From the NCBI GenBank assembly GCA_934426255.1, contig CAKRYD010000022.1, positions 1 to 43,495 of the forward strand: 43,495 nucleotides of DNA, read 5' to 3'. A program made the translations under genes and the position numbers. Numbering within the stretch: the stretch's first letter is position 1; every line of letters starts with the position of its first letter. The notes beneath the pieces were generated by a model, which saw nothing but the letters and a program-made list of their open reading frames with translations, did no database searches and was not told where the DNA came from. This document shows, in pieces, positions 30,514 to 39,274 of this stretch. The stretch is from an uncultured Bacteroidaceae bacterium (lineage in GTDB: Bacteria; Bacteroidota; Bacteroidia; Bacteroidales; Bacteroidaceae).

Positions 30514-33153
30514 ATGGAATTGGCAAGCAAATACAGTTCGGAAGCGGTAGAAGGGAAATGGTATCAATATTGGTTGGACCATAAGTTGTTCAACTCGAAG
30601 CCAGATGGGCGCAAACCTTTTACGATTGTGATTCCTCCTCCTAACGTGACGGGCGTATTGCACATGGGGCATATGCTGAACGAGACGATTCAGGATATTC
30701 TTGTTCGCCGTGCCCGAATGGACGGTTATAATGCTTGCTGGGTTCCCGGCACCGACCATGCCAGCATTGCAACAGAAGCTAAGGTGGTGAACCGCCTGGC
30801 AGGGCAAGGCATAAAAAAAGAAGATCTGACCCGTGAAGAGTTTTTGAAGCATGCATGGGCCTGGACCGAAGAGCATGGCGGCATCATTTTGAAGCAATTG
30901 CGCAAGCTGGGTGCTTCGTGCGATTGGGATCGTACGGCGTTTACGATGGACGATATCCGTTCGAAGAGTGTCATCCATGTGTTTTGCGACCTCTACCGCA
31001 AAGGACTTATATATAGAGGCGTGCGTATGGTCAATTGGGATCCGAAGGCTCAGACGGCCTTGTCGGATGAAGAAGTGGTTTATAAGGAAGAACACAGCAA
31101 ACTGTATTATTTGCGCTATTTCGTTGAGGGAGAACCCCGAAAATATGCCGTTGTGGCCACCACGCGTCCTGAAACCATAATGGGCGATACGGCGATGTGT
31201 ATCAATCCCGAAGATCCCAAGAACCAATGGCTGCGGGGCAAGAAGGTAATTGTGCCGTTGGTCAATCGTGTGATTCCTGTAATAGAGGACAGTTATGTGG
31301 ATATGGAATTTGGCACCGGCTGTCTGAAAGTGACACCGGCTCATGATGTAAACGATTACATGCTGGGCGAAAAGCACAATTTGGCCAGTATAGACATTTT
31401 CAACCCTGACGGAACTATTTCGGAAGCAGCCGGCATTTATGTGGGAATGGATCGTTTTGCCGTTCGCGAGCAGATAGAAAAAGATTTGCAAGCGGCCGGA
31501 CTGATGGAAAAGGTGGAGGCGTATACGAATAATGTAGGTTTTTCGGAACGCACGGATGTGCCTATCGAGCCGAAGCTTTCTATGCAATGGTTTCTTAAGA
31601 TGAAGCATTTTGCCGATTTGGCGCTTCCTCCTGTAATGAATGATGAAATTCGTTTCTATCCTGCCAAGTATAAAAATACATATCGTCATTGGTTGGAGAA
31701 TGTCAAGGATTGGTGCATCAGCCGCCAATTGTGGTGGGGACATCGCATACCCGCCTATTATTTGCCCGAAGGCGGCTTTGTTGTTGCCGAAACACCCGAG
31801 GAGGCCTTGCGCATGGCCATTGAAAAGACCGGCAATGCCGATTTGAAACTTGACGACTTGAGACAGGATGAAGATGCTCTTGACACCTGGTTCTCCTCTT
31901 GGTTGTGGCCGATTTCATTGTTTGATGGCATTATGCATCCCGGAAACGAAGAAATCAAATACTATTATCCCACATCGGATCTTGTGACCGGTCCTGACAT
32001 TATATTTTTCTGGGTAGCCCGTATGATAATGGCCGGATATGAGTACACGGGAAAAATGCCATTCCGTAATGTATATTTTACTGGTATCGTGCGTGATAAT
32101 CAGGGACGCAAGATGTCTAAGCAGTTGGGTAATTCACCAGATCCTTTACTGCTGATTCAAAAATACGGTGCTGATGGTGTGCGCATGGGCATGTTGCTTT
32201 GTGCCCCTGCCGGCAACGATATCTTGTTTGACGAATCATTGTGCGAACAAGGACGCAACTTCTGCAATAAGATATGGAATGCGTTCCGTCTTGTTAAAGG
32301 ATGGCAGACGGAAGACTTGGAACAACCCGCTACGGCACGGTTGGCCATTGCCTGGTTTGAAGCCTTATTAGACGAAACATCGGCAGAGATGAAAGACCTT
32401 TATGCTAAATACCGTTTGAATGAGGCCTTGATGCTTGTGTTCCGCTTGTTCCGCGACGAGTTTTCGGGATGGTTCCTCGAAATGGTAAAGCCCTCTTATG
32501 GAAATCCTATAGACAAGCAGACCTTTGAGGCCGTGTTGCGCTTCTTTGAAAAACTGCTGCAATTGCTTCATCCGTTTATGCCTTTCATTACCGAAGAGCT
32601 CTGGCAGCATCTTTATGAGCGCAAGGACGGTGAAAGCATCATGGTCAGCATTCTTGACATTGCGCCTGTATCGGATGAAGGAAAACAACGCGTGAAGGAA
32701 ATGGAAGTTGTGAAGGATGTGATAACAAATATTCGCAGCATTCGTGCTGAAAAGAACATTTCGCCCAAGAAAACCATGTCATTGGAGGTGACAGGCTCGA
32801 ATCCCGTTGCCGCCTATGTTTCGGTAATTATGAAAATGGCCAATGTTGAGAGTGTTCATGAGGTAGCTTCCAAGAACGAAGGTGCCGCGACATTTATGGT
32901 CGGTACCACAGAGTATGCCGTTCCGCTTGGCAATTTGATAGATGTGTCTGCCGAAATAGAAAAAGCAGAGTCGGAGCTGAAACACCTTGAAGGTTTCCTT
33001 GCAGGTGTCATGAAAAAGTTGTCGAATGAGAAGTTCGTGGCTCATGCTCCGGAGCAAGTCGTGGCACTCGAAAGAAAAAAGAAAAGCGATGCCGAAAGTA
33101 AGATGGCAACGCTTAAGGAAACACTTGCAGTTTTGAGAAAAAAGCAGGATTAG
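30514..33153 (+). CDS. valS: Valyl-tRNA synthetase
   Basis: It charges tRNA-Val in the cytoplasm. Class I signatures are present: PPPNVTGVLHMGH (41-53, the HIGH motif as HMGH) and GRKMSKQLGNS (531-541, the KMSKS loop). The editing domain is visible at about 200-340 (TTRPETIMGDTA, HDVNDY), and the C-terminal coiled-coil arm ends in charged repeats (EIEKAESELKHLEGFLAGVM). The length of 879 residues is normal for the bacterial enzyme. Its TAG stop overlaps the TAA stop of the opposing rsh gene by 4 bp, with no room for a terminator between the two. Confidence 0.97.
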   Translation: MELASKYSSEAVEGKWYQYWLDHKLFNSKPDGRKPFTIVIPPPNVTGVLHMGHMLNETIQDILVRRARMDGYNACWVPGTDHASIATEAKVVNRLAGQGIKKEDLTREEFLKHAWAWTEEHGGIILKQLRKLGASCDWDRTAFTMDDIRSKSVIHVFCDLYRKGLIYRGVRMVNWDPKAQTALSDEEVVYKEEHSKLYYLRYFVEGEPRKYAVVATTRPETIMGDTAMCINPEDPKNQWLRGKKVIVPLVNRVIPVIEDSYVDMEFGTGCLKVTPAHDVNDYMLGEKHNLASIDIFNPDGTISEAAGIYVGMDRFAVREQIEKDLQAAGLMEKVEAYTNNVGFSERTDVPIEPKLSMQWFLKMKHFADLALPPVMNDEIRFYPAKYKNTYRHWLENVKDWCISRQLWWGHRIPAYYLPEGGFVVAETPEEALRMAIEKTGNADLKLDDLRQDEDALDTWFSSWLWPISLFDGIMHPGNEEIKYYYPTSDLVTGPDIIFFWVARMIMAGYEYTGKMPFRNVYFTGIVRDNQGRKMSKQLGNSPDPLLLIQKYGADGVRMGMLLCAPAGNDILFDESLCEQGRNFCNKIWNAFRLVKGWQTEDLEQPATARLAIAWFEALLDETSAEMKDLYAKYRLNEALMLVFRLFRDEFSGWFLEMVKPSYGNPIDKQTFEAVLRFFEKLLQLLHPFMPFITEELWQHLYERKDGESIMVSILDIAPVSDEGKQRVKEMEVVKDVITNIRSIRAEKNISPKKTMSLEVTGSNPVAAYVSVIMKMANVESVHEVASKNEGAATFMVGTTEYAVPLGNLIDVSAEIEKAESELKHLEGFLAGVMKKLSNEKFVAHAPEQVVALERKKKSDAESKMATLKETLAVLRKKQD

Positions 33154-35414
33154 TCGCAACGGACGGCCTTAATTACTTTGTCTATGTTCTTGAGACATAG
33201 ACAAATGTTTTTTACTTCGTCTGTATTGTGTACACGTACCGTGAGCTTTGCTTCAAAAATGCCGTTGTTGCCTGCAATGTTGAGTGAAACAACATTTACG
33301 TGTTCTTGCTTGTAAAGTGATTCGGCAATTTTAAGCAGCATGCCATTTTCGTCTATTCCACTAATGCTGATGGTTGTCTCGAAGAGAGGTGTATGTACAT
33401 CCCAATTGAGCGCTATGATGTTATTCCCAAAATTGCTTTTTAGCTTCATCGCTTTTTTGCAATTGCGCTTATGGATGTATAGCTTGTTTTCTTCCTGGTC
33501 AATGAATCCTAAGGAGTCATCACCTGGAATCGGGTGACAGCAAGATGCTATTTTACAAAATTGCATGTTGGCATCAGTGAGTGTCAGTACTTTTTTGCGG
33601 TCTATGCTGTTGATAAAGTCTGTATTCTCATCAAGATTTTGTTCCTCTTTCTTCTGGTTGATGAAAGGCAGGAATTTGCGCCATCCCGATGCATGATGCT
33701 TGCCACGAAGGTAATCAATGTCATTGTCTGTCAGCATGAATTTCTTTTGTCCGATGGCTTGTAAGAAACTTTCTTTGCTTTCAAAACGGTGAAGCTGACG
33801 CAGCTTGTTGATGTTGTCTGGATTGATTTCGAGGTTCTTTTTCTCGAAAAATTCCTGCATGATTTTGAGTCCTTCGTGCTCTGTCTCGCGGTTCATTTTG
33901 CGTAGGCAGGTCTGTATCTTGCTTTTTGCTTTTGCCGTGGTGACATATTTGAGCCATTCACTCTTTACCTGTTGGTTGCGTGAAGTTAGTATTTCAACCT
34001 GGTCACCACTTTTGAGATGATGCATCAGTGGTACAAGCTTGTGATTGACCTTGGCACCAATGCAATGTGTTCCTAAGAACGAGTGAATACTGAAAGCAAA
34101 GTCAAGAGCCGTAGCATTGGCAGGCATGGATTTGATTTCTCCTTTCGGGGTGAACACGATGATTTCAGATGCAAAAAGGTTGAGCTTTATCGTATCAAGC
34201 AGATCAAGCGTGTCGGGCTGTGGATCGTCAAGTATTTCTTTGATGGTATGAAGCCACCCGTCCATTTTATCATCTTCGGTTTGGTTTTTCCCATCGCGTG
34301 ACTTGTATTTCCAATGAGCGGCCACACCCTGCTCGTCAATGTCGTCCATGCGTTGCGAGCGTATTTGAACTTCAATCCACTCTCCTTCATTGCTCATCAG
34401 CGTTACGTGCAATGCCTGATAGCCATTTGCTTTGGGGTGACTTACCCAATCACGGAAGCGGTCAGGATGTGATTTGTAAATTTGCGTGAGAGCAACATAG
34501 ATATTGAAGCAATCGTTGATCTCCTCTTTGGGATTATGCGGGGTGAAGATGATGCGTATGGCGAGGATGTCGAAGATTTCATCGAATGTGACATGCTTGT
34601 TCTGCATCTTTGTCCAAATGGAGTAGGGGCTTTTAATCCGTGATACGATTTGGTAGTCTATTGGCATCTTGTCGAGAGCCTCACGGATAGGTGGGGTGAA
34701 TTTCTTGAAGATGTCATCACGCTCAGCCTGGGTAGAAGCCAATTGCTCTGTTATGGATTGGTAATCTTCCGGATGTTCGTATTTGAAACTGAGATTTTCC
34801 AGTTCTGTCTTGATTTTGTTTAATCCGAGACGATCTGCCAAAGGGGCATAAATGTAAAGAGTCTCACCTGCAATTTTGTATTGTTTGCTAGGCAGCATGC
34901 TCGAAAGTGTGCGCATGTTGTGTAGCCGGTCAGCAATTTTTATGAGAATAACACGAATGTCATCACTCATGGTTAGCAGTAGCTTTTTGAATGTCTCTGC
35001 TTGCAGTGAGGCGCGGTCACCGAAAATGCCTCCTGAAATTTTAGTGAGTCCTTCAACGATGTTGGCTATTTTTTCACCAAAGAGATTGCGGATATCTTCG
35101 TATGTATAGTCCGTGTCTTCTTCTACATCGTGTAAAAGGGCAGCACAAATGGAAGTTGAGCCCAGGCCAATTTCACCGCAGGCTATCTGAGCCACAGCGA
35201 TTGGATGCAGGATGTAAGGTTCGCCTGAGCGGCGGCGTACTCCTTTGTGCGCTTGTTTGGCAAAGTTGAATGCGCGAGTGATAATGTCTACTTTCTTGCG
35301 GTGATTTGAAGCCAAATAGGTATCCAATAATTTCCGGAAAGCATCATAGATCATCTTTTCTTCACGCTCTTCCTGCTCACGGGGAGCTTTAGCTGGTGTT
35401 TTCTCGTTTGCCAT
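33150..35414 (-). CDS. rsh: RelA/SpoT-type (p)ppGpp synthetase/hydrolase
   Basis: This long RSH enzyme makes and destroys the stringent-response alarmone. The HD hydrolase domain has GEPYILHPIAVAQI (about 64-77), AALLHDVEEDTDY (91-103, H95 D96) and KIADRLHNMRTL. The synthetase domain has SRIKSPYSIWTKMQNK (about 257-272) and EVQIRSQRMDDIDEQGVAAH. A TGS domain (IVFTPKGEIKSMPANATALD) and a C-terminal ACT-type domain (TTISISGIDENGMLLKIAES) follow. The length of 754 residues is typical. It is the last gene of the parA-parB-DUF5683-mltD-rsh run, 19 bp after mltD. Confidence 0.95.
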   Translation of the reverse strand: MANEKTPAKAPREQEEREEKMIYDAFRKLLDTYLASNHRKKVDIITRAFNFAKQAHKGVRRRSGEPYILHPIAVAQIACGEIGLGSTSICAALLHDVEEDTDYTYEDIRNLFGEKIANIVEGLTKISGGIFGDRASLQAETFKKLLLTMSDDIRVILIKIADRLHNMRTLSSMLPSKQYKIAGETLYIYAPLADRLGLNKIKTELENLSFKYEHPEDYQSITEQLASTQAERDDIFKKFTPPIREALDKMPIDYQIVSRIKSPYSIWTKMQNKHVTFDEIFDILAIRIIFTPHNPKEEINDCFNIYVALTQIYKSHPDRFRDWVSHPKANGYQALHVTLMSNEGEWIEVQIRSQRMDDIDEQGVAAHWKYKSRDGKNQTEDDKMDGWLHTIKEILDDPQPDTLDLLDTIKLNLFASEIIVFTPKGEIKSMPANATALDFAFSIHSFLGTHCIGAKVNHKLVPLMHHLKSGDQVEILTSRNQQVKSEWLKYVTTAKAKSKIQTCLRKMNRETEHEGLKIMQEFFEKKNLEINPDNINKLRQLHRFESKESFLQAIGQKKFMLTDNDIDYLRGKHHASGWRKFLPFINQKKEEQNLDENTDFINSIDRKKVLTLTDANMQFCKIASCCHPIPGDDSLGFIDQEENKLYIHKRNCKKAMKLKSNFGNNIIALNWDVHTPLFETTISISGIDENGMLLKIAESLYKQEHVNVVSLNIAGNNGIFEAKLTVRVHNTDEVKNICLCLKNIDKVIKAVRCD

Positions 35415-35433
35415 TTCTTTCTTGTCAGTTTAG

Positions 35434-36687
35434 TTATCTTACTCTGATTCTTTTCCCGGCACGAATGTTGCTTCCCTTGATGCCGTTGAGTCGTCTGAGC
35501 TTGGCAACGGTTGTGTTGTTTCTCTCGGCTATTTCGGATAGAGTTTGCCCACTTCGTACAGTTACAGTTCTTGTTCGGCCTCGGCGTGAGCTGCGCGATG
35601 AGCGTGAGCTTTTAGTCTTGTTGTCTGAAATGGAGACATTGCTTTCTGCCTTGATGGTAATGTCCTCTTTTGTGTCTTTGTATATAGAATCTTGCTGGTC
35701 AATAAATGCAAGAATGTTTTTTTGTGGCATCCGCAGTGTGCATCGCATCTTGTAGCCGGGTATGAGCGAAGTGGAATACTGAGGATTCAAAGCCCGCAAT
35801 TCATTGATGTCAATGTTGCATAAACTGGCAATCTTTTCCATTCTGACATCGTTATTCACTATGATAGTGTCAGTATTGGTCGACATGTTTACGTGCATTG
35901 GAAGGATGTTGTGATCAGTGTAGTAGTTCATTACATAGTTGGCAGCGATGAATGCTGGAACATATCCTCGTGTCTCTCTTGGAAGGTAAGGGTAAATTTT
36001 CCAATAGTCATGTTCTCCGCCAGCTCGATGAATGGCTTTTATGATATTGTTTGGTCCACAGTTGTATGCTGCGATAACCAATGTCCAGTCATTGAAAATG
36101 TCATACAAATCTTTTAGATACTTGGCAGCCGCATATGAAGCTTTGATAGGATCGCATCGCTCGTCTACGAGACTGTTTATTTCCAATCCATAGCGCTTTC
36201 CGGTTGCCGGCATAAATTGCCATAAACCTGTCGCGCCTACGCGACTTCGTGCACGTGGGTTGAATGCAGATTCGATGACCGGCAGGTATTTCAGTTCAAG
36301 AGGTATTTGGTGGAGCATCAGGGCATCCTCGAAGATGGGTACATAGAAATTATAGGCTCCCAACATGTAGGATACGGAGTGGCGAAGTCTTCCGGTATAT
36401 TGATCAATGTATTTTTGGACGATATCGTTATATGTCATATCCATGACCGCCGGAATCCTTTTCAGACGATCCATGTAGACGGCATCTTCAAAATAGGGAT
36501 TGATGTCTGCTAATTGTGAGAGAGTATCGATTTGATAAAACTTGCTCATGTTCCAGGCAGCAATGAGCGAGTCTGTGTTTTCCAACATGCCCTCCGGCAG
36601 GTTCAGATCTTCATTGTTGTCTTGTTGTGCCAGGGCGGCAGGACAAGACAATGCGAGTAGGATGATAAATATTCTAAAGCTCTTCAT
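35434..36687 (-). CDS. mltD: Lytic transglycosylase MltD-like with LysM domain
   Basis: A signal peptide (MKSFRIFIILLALSCPAALA) is followed by the transglycosylase SLT domain: LPVIESAFNPRARSRVGATG (catalytic Glu in IESAF), LWQFMPATGKRYGL and VIAAYNCGPNNIIKA. A linker rich in S and R leads to a C-terminal LysM repeat (TVRSGQTLSEIAERNNTTVA) that binds peptidoglycan. It cleaves the glycan chain to 1,6-anhydromuropeptides at the cell wall. The frame is open to 36723, but the ATG at 36687 begins the signal peptide and lies just after the DUF5683 stop. One LysM is fewer than in the E. coli protein. Confidence 0.92.
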   Translation of the reverse strand: MKSFRIFIILLALSCPAALAQQDNNEDLNLPEGMLENTDSLIAAWNMSKFYQIDTLSQLADINPYFEDAVYMDRLKRIPAVMDMTYNDIVQKYIDQYTGRLRHSVSYMLGAYNFYVPIFEDALMLHQIPLELKYLPVIESAFNPRARSRVGATGLWQFMPATGKRYGLEINSLVDERCDPIKASYAAAKYLKDLYDIFNDWTLVIAAYNCGPNNIIKAIHRAGGEHDYWKIYPYLPRETRGYVPAFIAANYVMNYYTDHNILPMHVNMSTNTDTIIVNNDVRMEKIASLCNIDINELRALNPQYSTSLIPGYKMRCTLRMPQKNILAFIDQQDSIYKDTKEDITIKAESNVSISDNKTKSSRSSRSSRRGRTRTVTVRSGQTLSEIAERNNTTVAKLRRLNGIKGSNIRAGKRIRVR

Positions 36688-36692
36688 ATTCT

Positions 36693-37400
36693 TTATTTGT
36701 GCGTTTTGAAAGTGAAGCTGCATTGCAACCCAACAGCTTGCATGTTGTTTCCTAAGTGCTTCTTTTGCTGGAATACGGCTGGTTCCACTTTCATTGACAA
36801 GTCTTTGCTAATATCGAAAGTCGATAGTTGTGCGTCCACATAGGCATCAATGACGGAAATGAGATATACTCCTATAAAAGCAAAAATACTCAAATCACGG
36901 TAGCGACGGTAGAAGTCTTTCTTGTGTTTGAATATATTTTTGAATTGTTCTTCTTTTCCTGTGATGTCATATCCCAGCGGCAGCATTTTCAGGTAGCTGG
37001 CCGTATTCGGGTCATCATCCATGATGTCAATATAGGCTTGCGAATAGTCTTTATACATCTGCTGATTCCATAACAAAGCGTAGGTGCAGCCGATAAAGCC
37101 GCCATAGATGATGGGAAGTTTCCAATACTTTTTATTGTAGATTTGTCCGGCTCCCGGAATAACTAACGATAACCATAATGCCCGTTTGGGATCTGGCACG
37201 AATCGCGTGTCTTTTTTTTGCATAGGGTTATTGGCCGCACTTAGTATGCTGTCTGTATAGAGCATGCCGGCTTTCATGGTGCTGTCATTGGCAACATGCA
37301 AAGTGTCGTTTGCTTCTTGAGCGTGCAAAGGACAGAACGCGAGGATAATTTCTGCAAGAAGAATGACTACTGTATGAATAAGTGCATTCTTCGTCTTCAT
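36693..37400 (-). CDS. DUF5683 domain protein
   Basis: The N-terminus has a signal-like segment (ALIHTVVILLAEIILAFCPL), and the body carries ALWLSLVIPGAGQIYNKKYW and LPIIYGGFIGCTYALLWNQQ, two or three membrane segments typical of DUF5683. The function is unknown; in Bacteroidales it sits with parAB and mltD in this same order, suggesting a link between chromosome segregation and the cell envelope. Its start overlaps the parB end by 4 bp and its stop is 5 bp from the mltD start. The length of 235 residues is normal. Confidence 0.85.
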   Translation of the reverse strand: MKTKNALIHTVVILLAEIILAFCPLHAQEANDTLHVANDSTMKAGMLYTDSILSAANNPMQKKDTRFVPDPKRALWLSLVIPGAGQIYNKKYWKLPIIYGGFIGCTYALLWNQQMYKDYSQAYIDIMDDDPNTASYLKMLPLGYDITGKEEQFKNIFKHKKDFYRRYRDLSIFAFIGVYLISVIDAYVDAQLSTFDISKDLSMKVEPAVFQQKKHLGNNMQAVGLQCSFTFKTHK

Positions 37401-38287
37401 TCTTTTAATTTATCGAACAAGCTCATGAGCCTGTTCAAGTCTTCTTGCGAGTCGAATGGTATGCTGATTTTGCCTTTTCCTTTCGGCGTACATGTCATTT
37501 GCACTTTTGAATGAAAGATTCCCGACAAGTGCTCCTTGAATGTCGTGAATGCTTCTGATGCCTGTTTGCTGGCTTTCAGTGTGCGCTTGCCGCTTACGAT
37601 GTCTTCACCATTGTTGAGGGCTTGAACCATTTCTTCTACTTTGCGCACTGAATATCCGTTTTTTTCGATTTCCTTGAATAGTTTCAGCTGTGATGATGGG
37701 CTTTGCAAACCCAGCAATGCCCGTGCGTGGCCTTGGTCTATGCTTTTGTTGCGCAAGGCCATTTGAACGTCTGCTGGCAATTTCAGTAAGCGAAGATAAT
37801 TGGCTACGGTAGTCCGCCTTTTTCCTACTTTTTCCGACAATTGTTCTTGAGTCAGGTGATATTGTTCTATCAGGTTGTTGTAGGCCAGCGCAATTTCTAT
37901 GGCATTTAAGTCTTCTCTCTGGATATTTTCGACAAGTGCCATCTGCATCATCTTCTCGTCACTTGCAGTTCTGACGTAGGCCGGTATTGATTTGAGTCCG
38001 GCCAATTGGGAGGCGCGCCATCTGCGCTCGCCGGCGATAATCTGATAAGAGCCGTTGTCCATTTGGCGTAGTGTGATGGGCTGGATGATTCCTATCTGTC
38101 GGATAGAATCAGCCAGTTCTCCCAATGCTGTTTCATCGATTTCCCTTCGTGGCTGGTTAGGATTGGCTTCAATGCGGTCAATAGGAATTTCGTTGATAGA
38201 TGAAGAACCTTGTGTAGTTACTTCATCATTGGAAATAAGAGCGTCCAATCCCTTGCCGAGAGCTTGGTATTTTTTGTGTATGGCCAT
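37397..38287 (-). CDS. parB: Chromosome partitioning protein ParB
   Basis: ParB is a CTP-dependent clamp that loads at parS and spreads along DNA. The ParB/Spo0J domain is clear: IDRIEANPNQPRREIDETAL (about 32-51), the CTP-binding box IAGERRWRASQLAGL and ALVENIQREDLNAIEIALAY, then the helix-turn-helix LTQEQLSEKVGKRRTTVANYL. A basic C-terminal dimer region ends at 296 residues. It overlaps parA by 1 bp and DUF5683 by 4 bp, so translation is coupled. No perfect parS was found in the window. Confidence 0.95.
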   Translation of the reverse strand: MAIHKKYQALGKGLDALISNDEVTTQGSSSINEIPIDRIEANPNQPRREIDETALGELADSIRQIGIIQPITLRQMDNGSYQIIAGERRWRASQLAGLKSIPAYVRTASDEKMMQMALVENIQREDLNAIEIALAYNNLIEQYHLTQEQLSEKVGKRRTTVANYLRLLKLPADVQMALRNKSIDQGHARALLGLQSPSSQLKLFKEIEKNGYSVRKVEEMVQALNNGEDIVSGKRTLKASKQASEAFTTFKEHLSGIFHSKVQMTCTPKGKGKISIPFDSQEDLNRLMSLFDKLKE

Positions 38288-39054
38288 TATTTTTCGTTCT
38301 TCTTGATGATTTCTTTGGCAAGAGCCAAATGATTGACTGCTCCCTTTGATTCTGCGTCATATAGGATTACAGGCATGCCATGGCTGGGTGCTTCGCTGAG
38401 TTTTACATTACGCATTATAACGGTTTTGAATACCAATTCCTGGAAGTGGCGTTTTACTTCGTCATAAATTTGGTTGGCCAGCCTTAGACGGCTGTCAAAC
38501 ATGGTCAGGAGGAATCCTTCTATTTGTAAATCCGGGTTGAGTCGCTTTTTAATGATTCTGATTGTATTTAGCAGTTTGCTGATTCCTTCGAGGGCAAAAT
38601 ATTCGCATTGCACGGGTATTATTACCGAGTCAGCTGCAGTCAAAGCGTTCACGGTGATAAGTCCCAATGATGGAGAGCAGTCTATCAGGATATAGTCATA
38701 TTCGTCTTTTAATGGGGCAATGATGCGTTGCAACACCTTTTCCCTGTTTTCCAAGTTCAGCATTTCTATCTCAGCTCCTACCAAATTGATATTAGAAGGT
38801 ATAATGTCCATTCCTTCAATGTCTGTGGTGTAGATGGCTTCATGAGGGTCAATACCGTTGATGATGCACTCATATATAGATGTATCAATGTCATTGAAAT
38901 CCACTCCGATGCCTGAGGATGAATTGGCTTGCGGGTCAGCGTCGATTAAAAGTACTTTCTTTTCCAACGTTGCCAAAGACGCTGCAAGGTTGATTGATGT
39001 TGTTGTCTTGCCTACACCGCCTTTTTGGTTGGCCAAAGCTATGATTTTACCCAT
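38287..39054 (-). CDS. parA: Chromosome partitioning ATPase ParA
   Basis: The deviant Walker A KGGVGKTTT (11-19) after MGKIIALANQ, the LLIDADPQANSSSGIG strand and YILIDCSPSLGLITVNAL identify a ParA/Soj ATPase of 255 residues. It binds DNA nonspecifically as an ATP dimer and moves or positions ParB-parS complexes. It leads a five-gene operon (parA-parB-DUF5683-mltD-rsh) with a consensus promoter upstream. Confidence 0.96.
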   Translation of the reverse strand: MGKIIALANQKGGVGKTTTSINLAASLATLEKKVLLIDADPQANSSSGIGVDFNDIDTSIYECIINGIDPHEAIYTTDIEGMDIIPSNINLVGAEIEMLNLENREKVLQRIIAPLKDEYDYILIDCSPSLGLITVNALTAADSVIIPVQCEYFALEGISKLLNTIRIIKKRLNPDLQIEGFLLTMFDSRLRLANQIYDEVKRHFQELVFKTVIMRNVKLSEAPSHGMPVILYDAESKGAVNHLALAKEIIKKNEK

Positions 39055-39082
39055 ATCCTTAGTAAGTATAAATATTGCGTTG

Positions 39083-39113
39083 CAAAGATAGTGGAAAATC
39101 AGATGAGGACAAA
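39083..39113 (-). promoter_or_regulatory. Consensus promoter of the parA operon
   Basis: On the minus strand TTTG (39110-39113), exactly 19 bp of spacer, and TATCTTTG (39083-39090). This is the best match to the Bacteroidetes consensus in the window. Transcription should begin near 39078, about 24 bp before the ATG. Confidence 0.8.
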
Positions 39114-39215
39114 ATCTTCTATTCTTTTTTGTGCTTACAAAGCTTTAAAGTCCTTAACCTTTGGCTTTTGCCATGCACTACAAGCTTAAGTTTATTTGTT
39201 CCTTAGGCCTAATCC

Positions 39216-39258
39216 AAAAGGCGAAACAGGAGGTCTTATATTCCTGTTTCTGCCTTTT
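39216..39258 (-). terminator. Terminator hairpin after the GH78-like gene
   Basis: Arms 39216-39231 and 39242-39258 pair over 16 bp with one bulged base around a 10-nt loop, 17 bp beyond the stop. The closing arm ends in CCTTTT on the minus strand, the only U-rich part. Confidence 0.65.
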
Positions 39259-39274
39259 GAGTGGCCGGGTATGT

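Noticed and set aside
30502..31743. 413-residue minus-strand open frame opposite valS
   Set aside because: Antisense shadow of valS; no motif, no promoter box, and the opposite strand encodes a complete synthetase.
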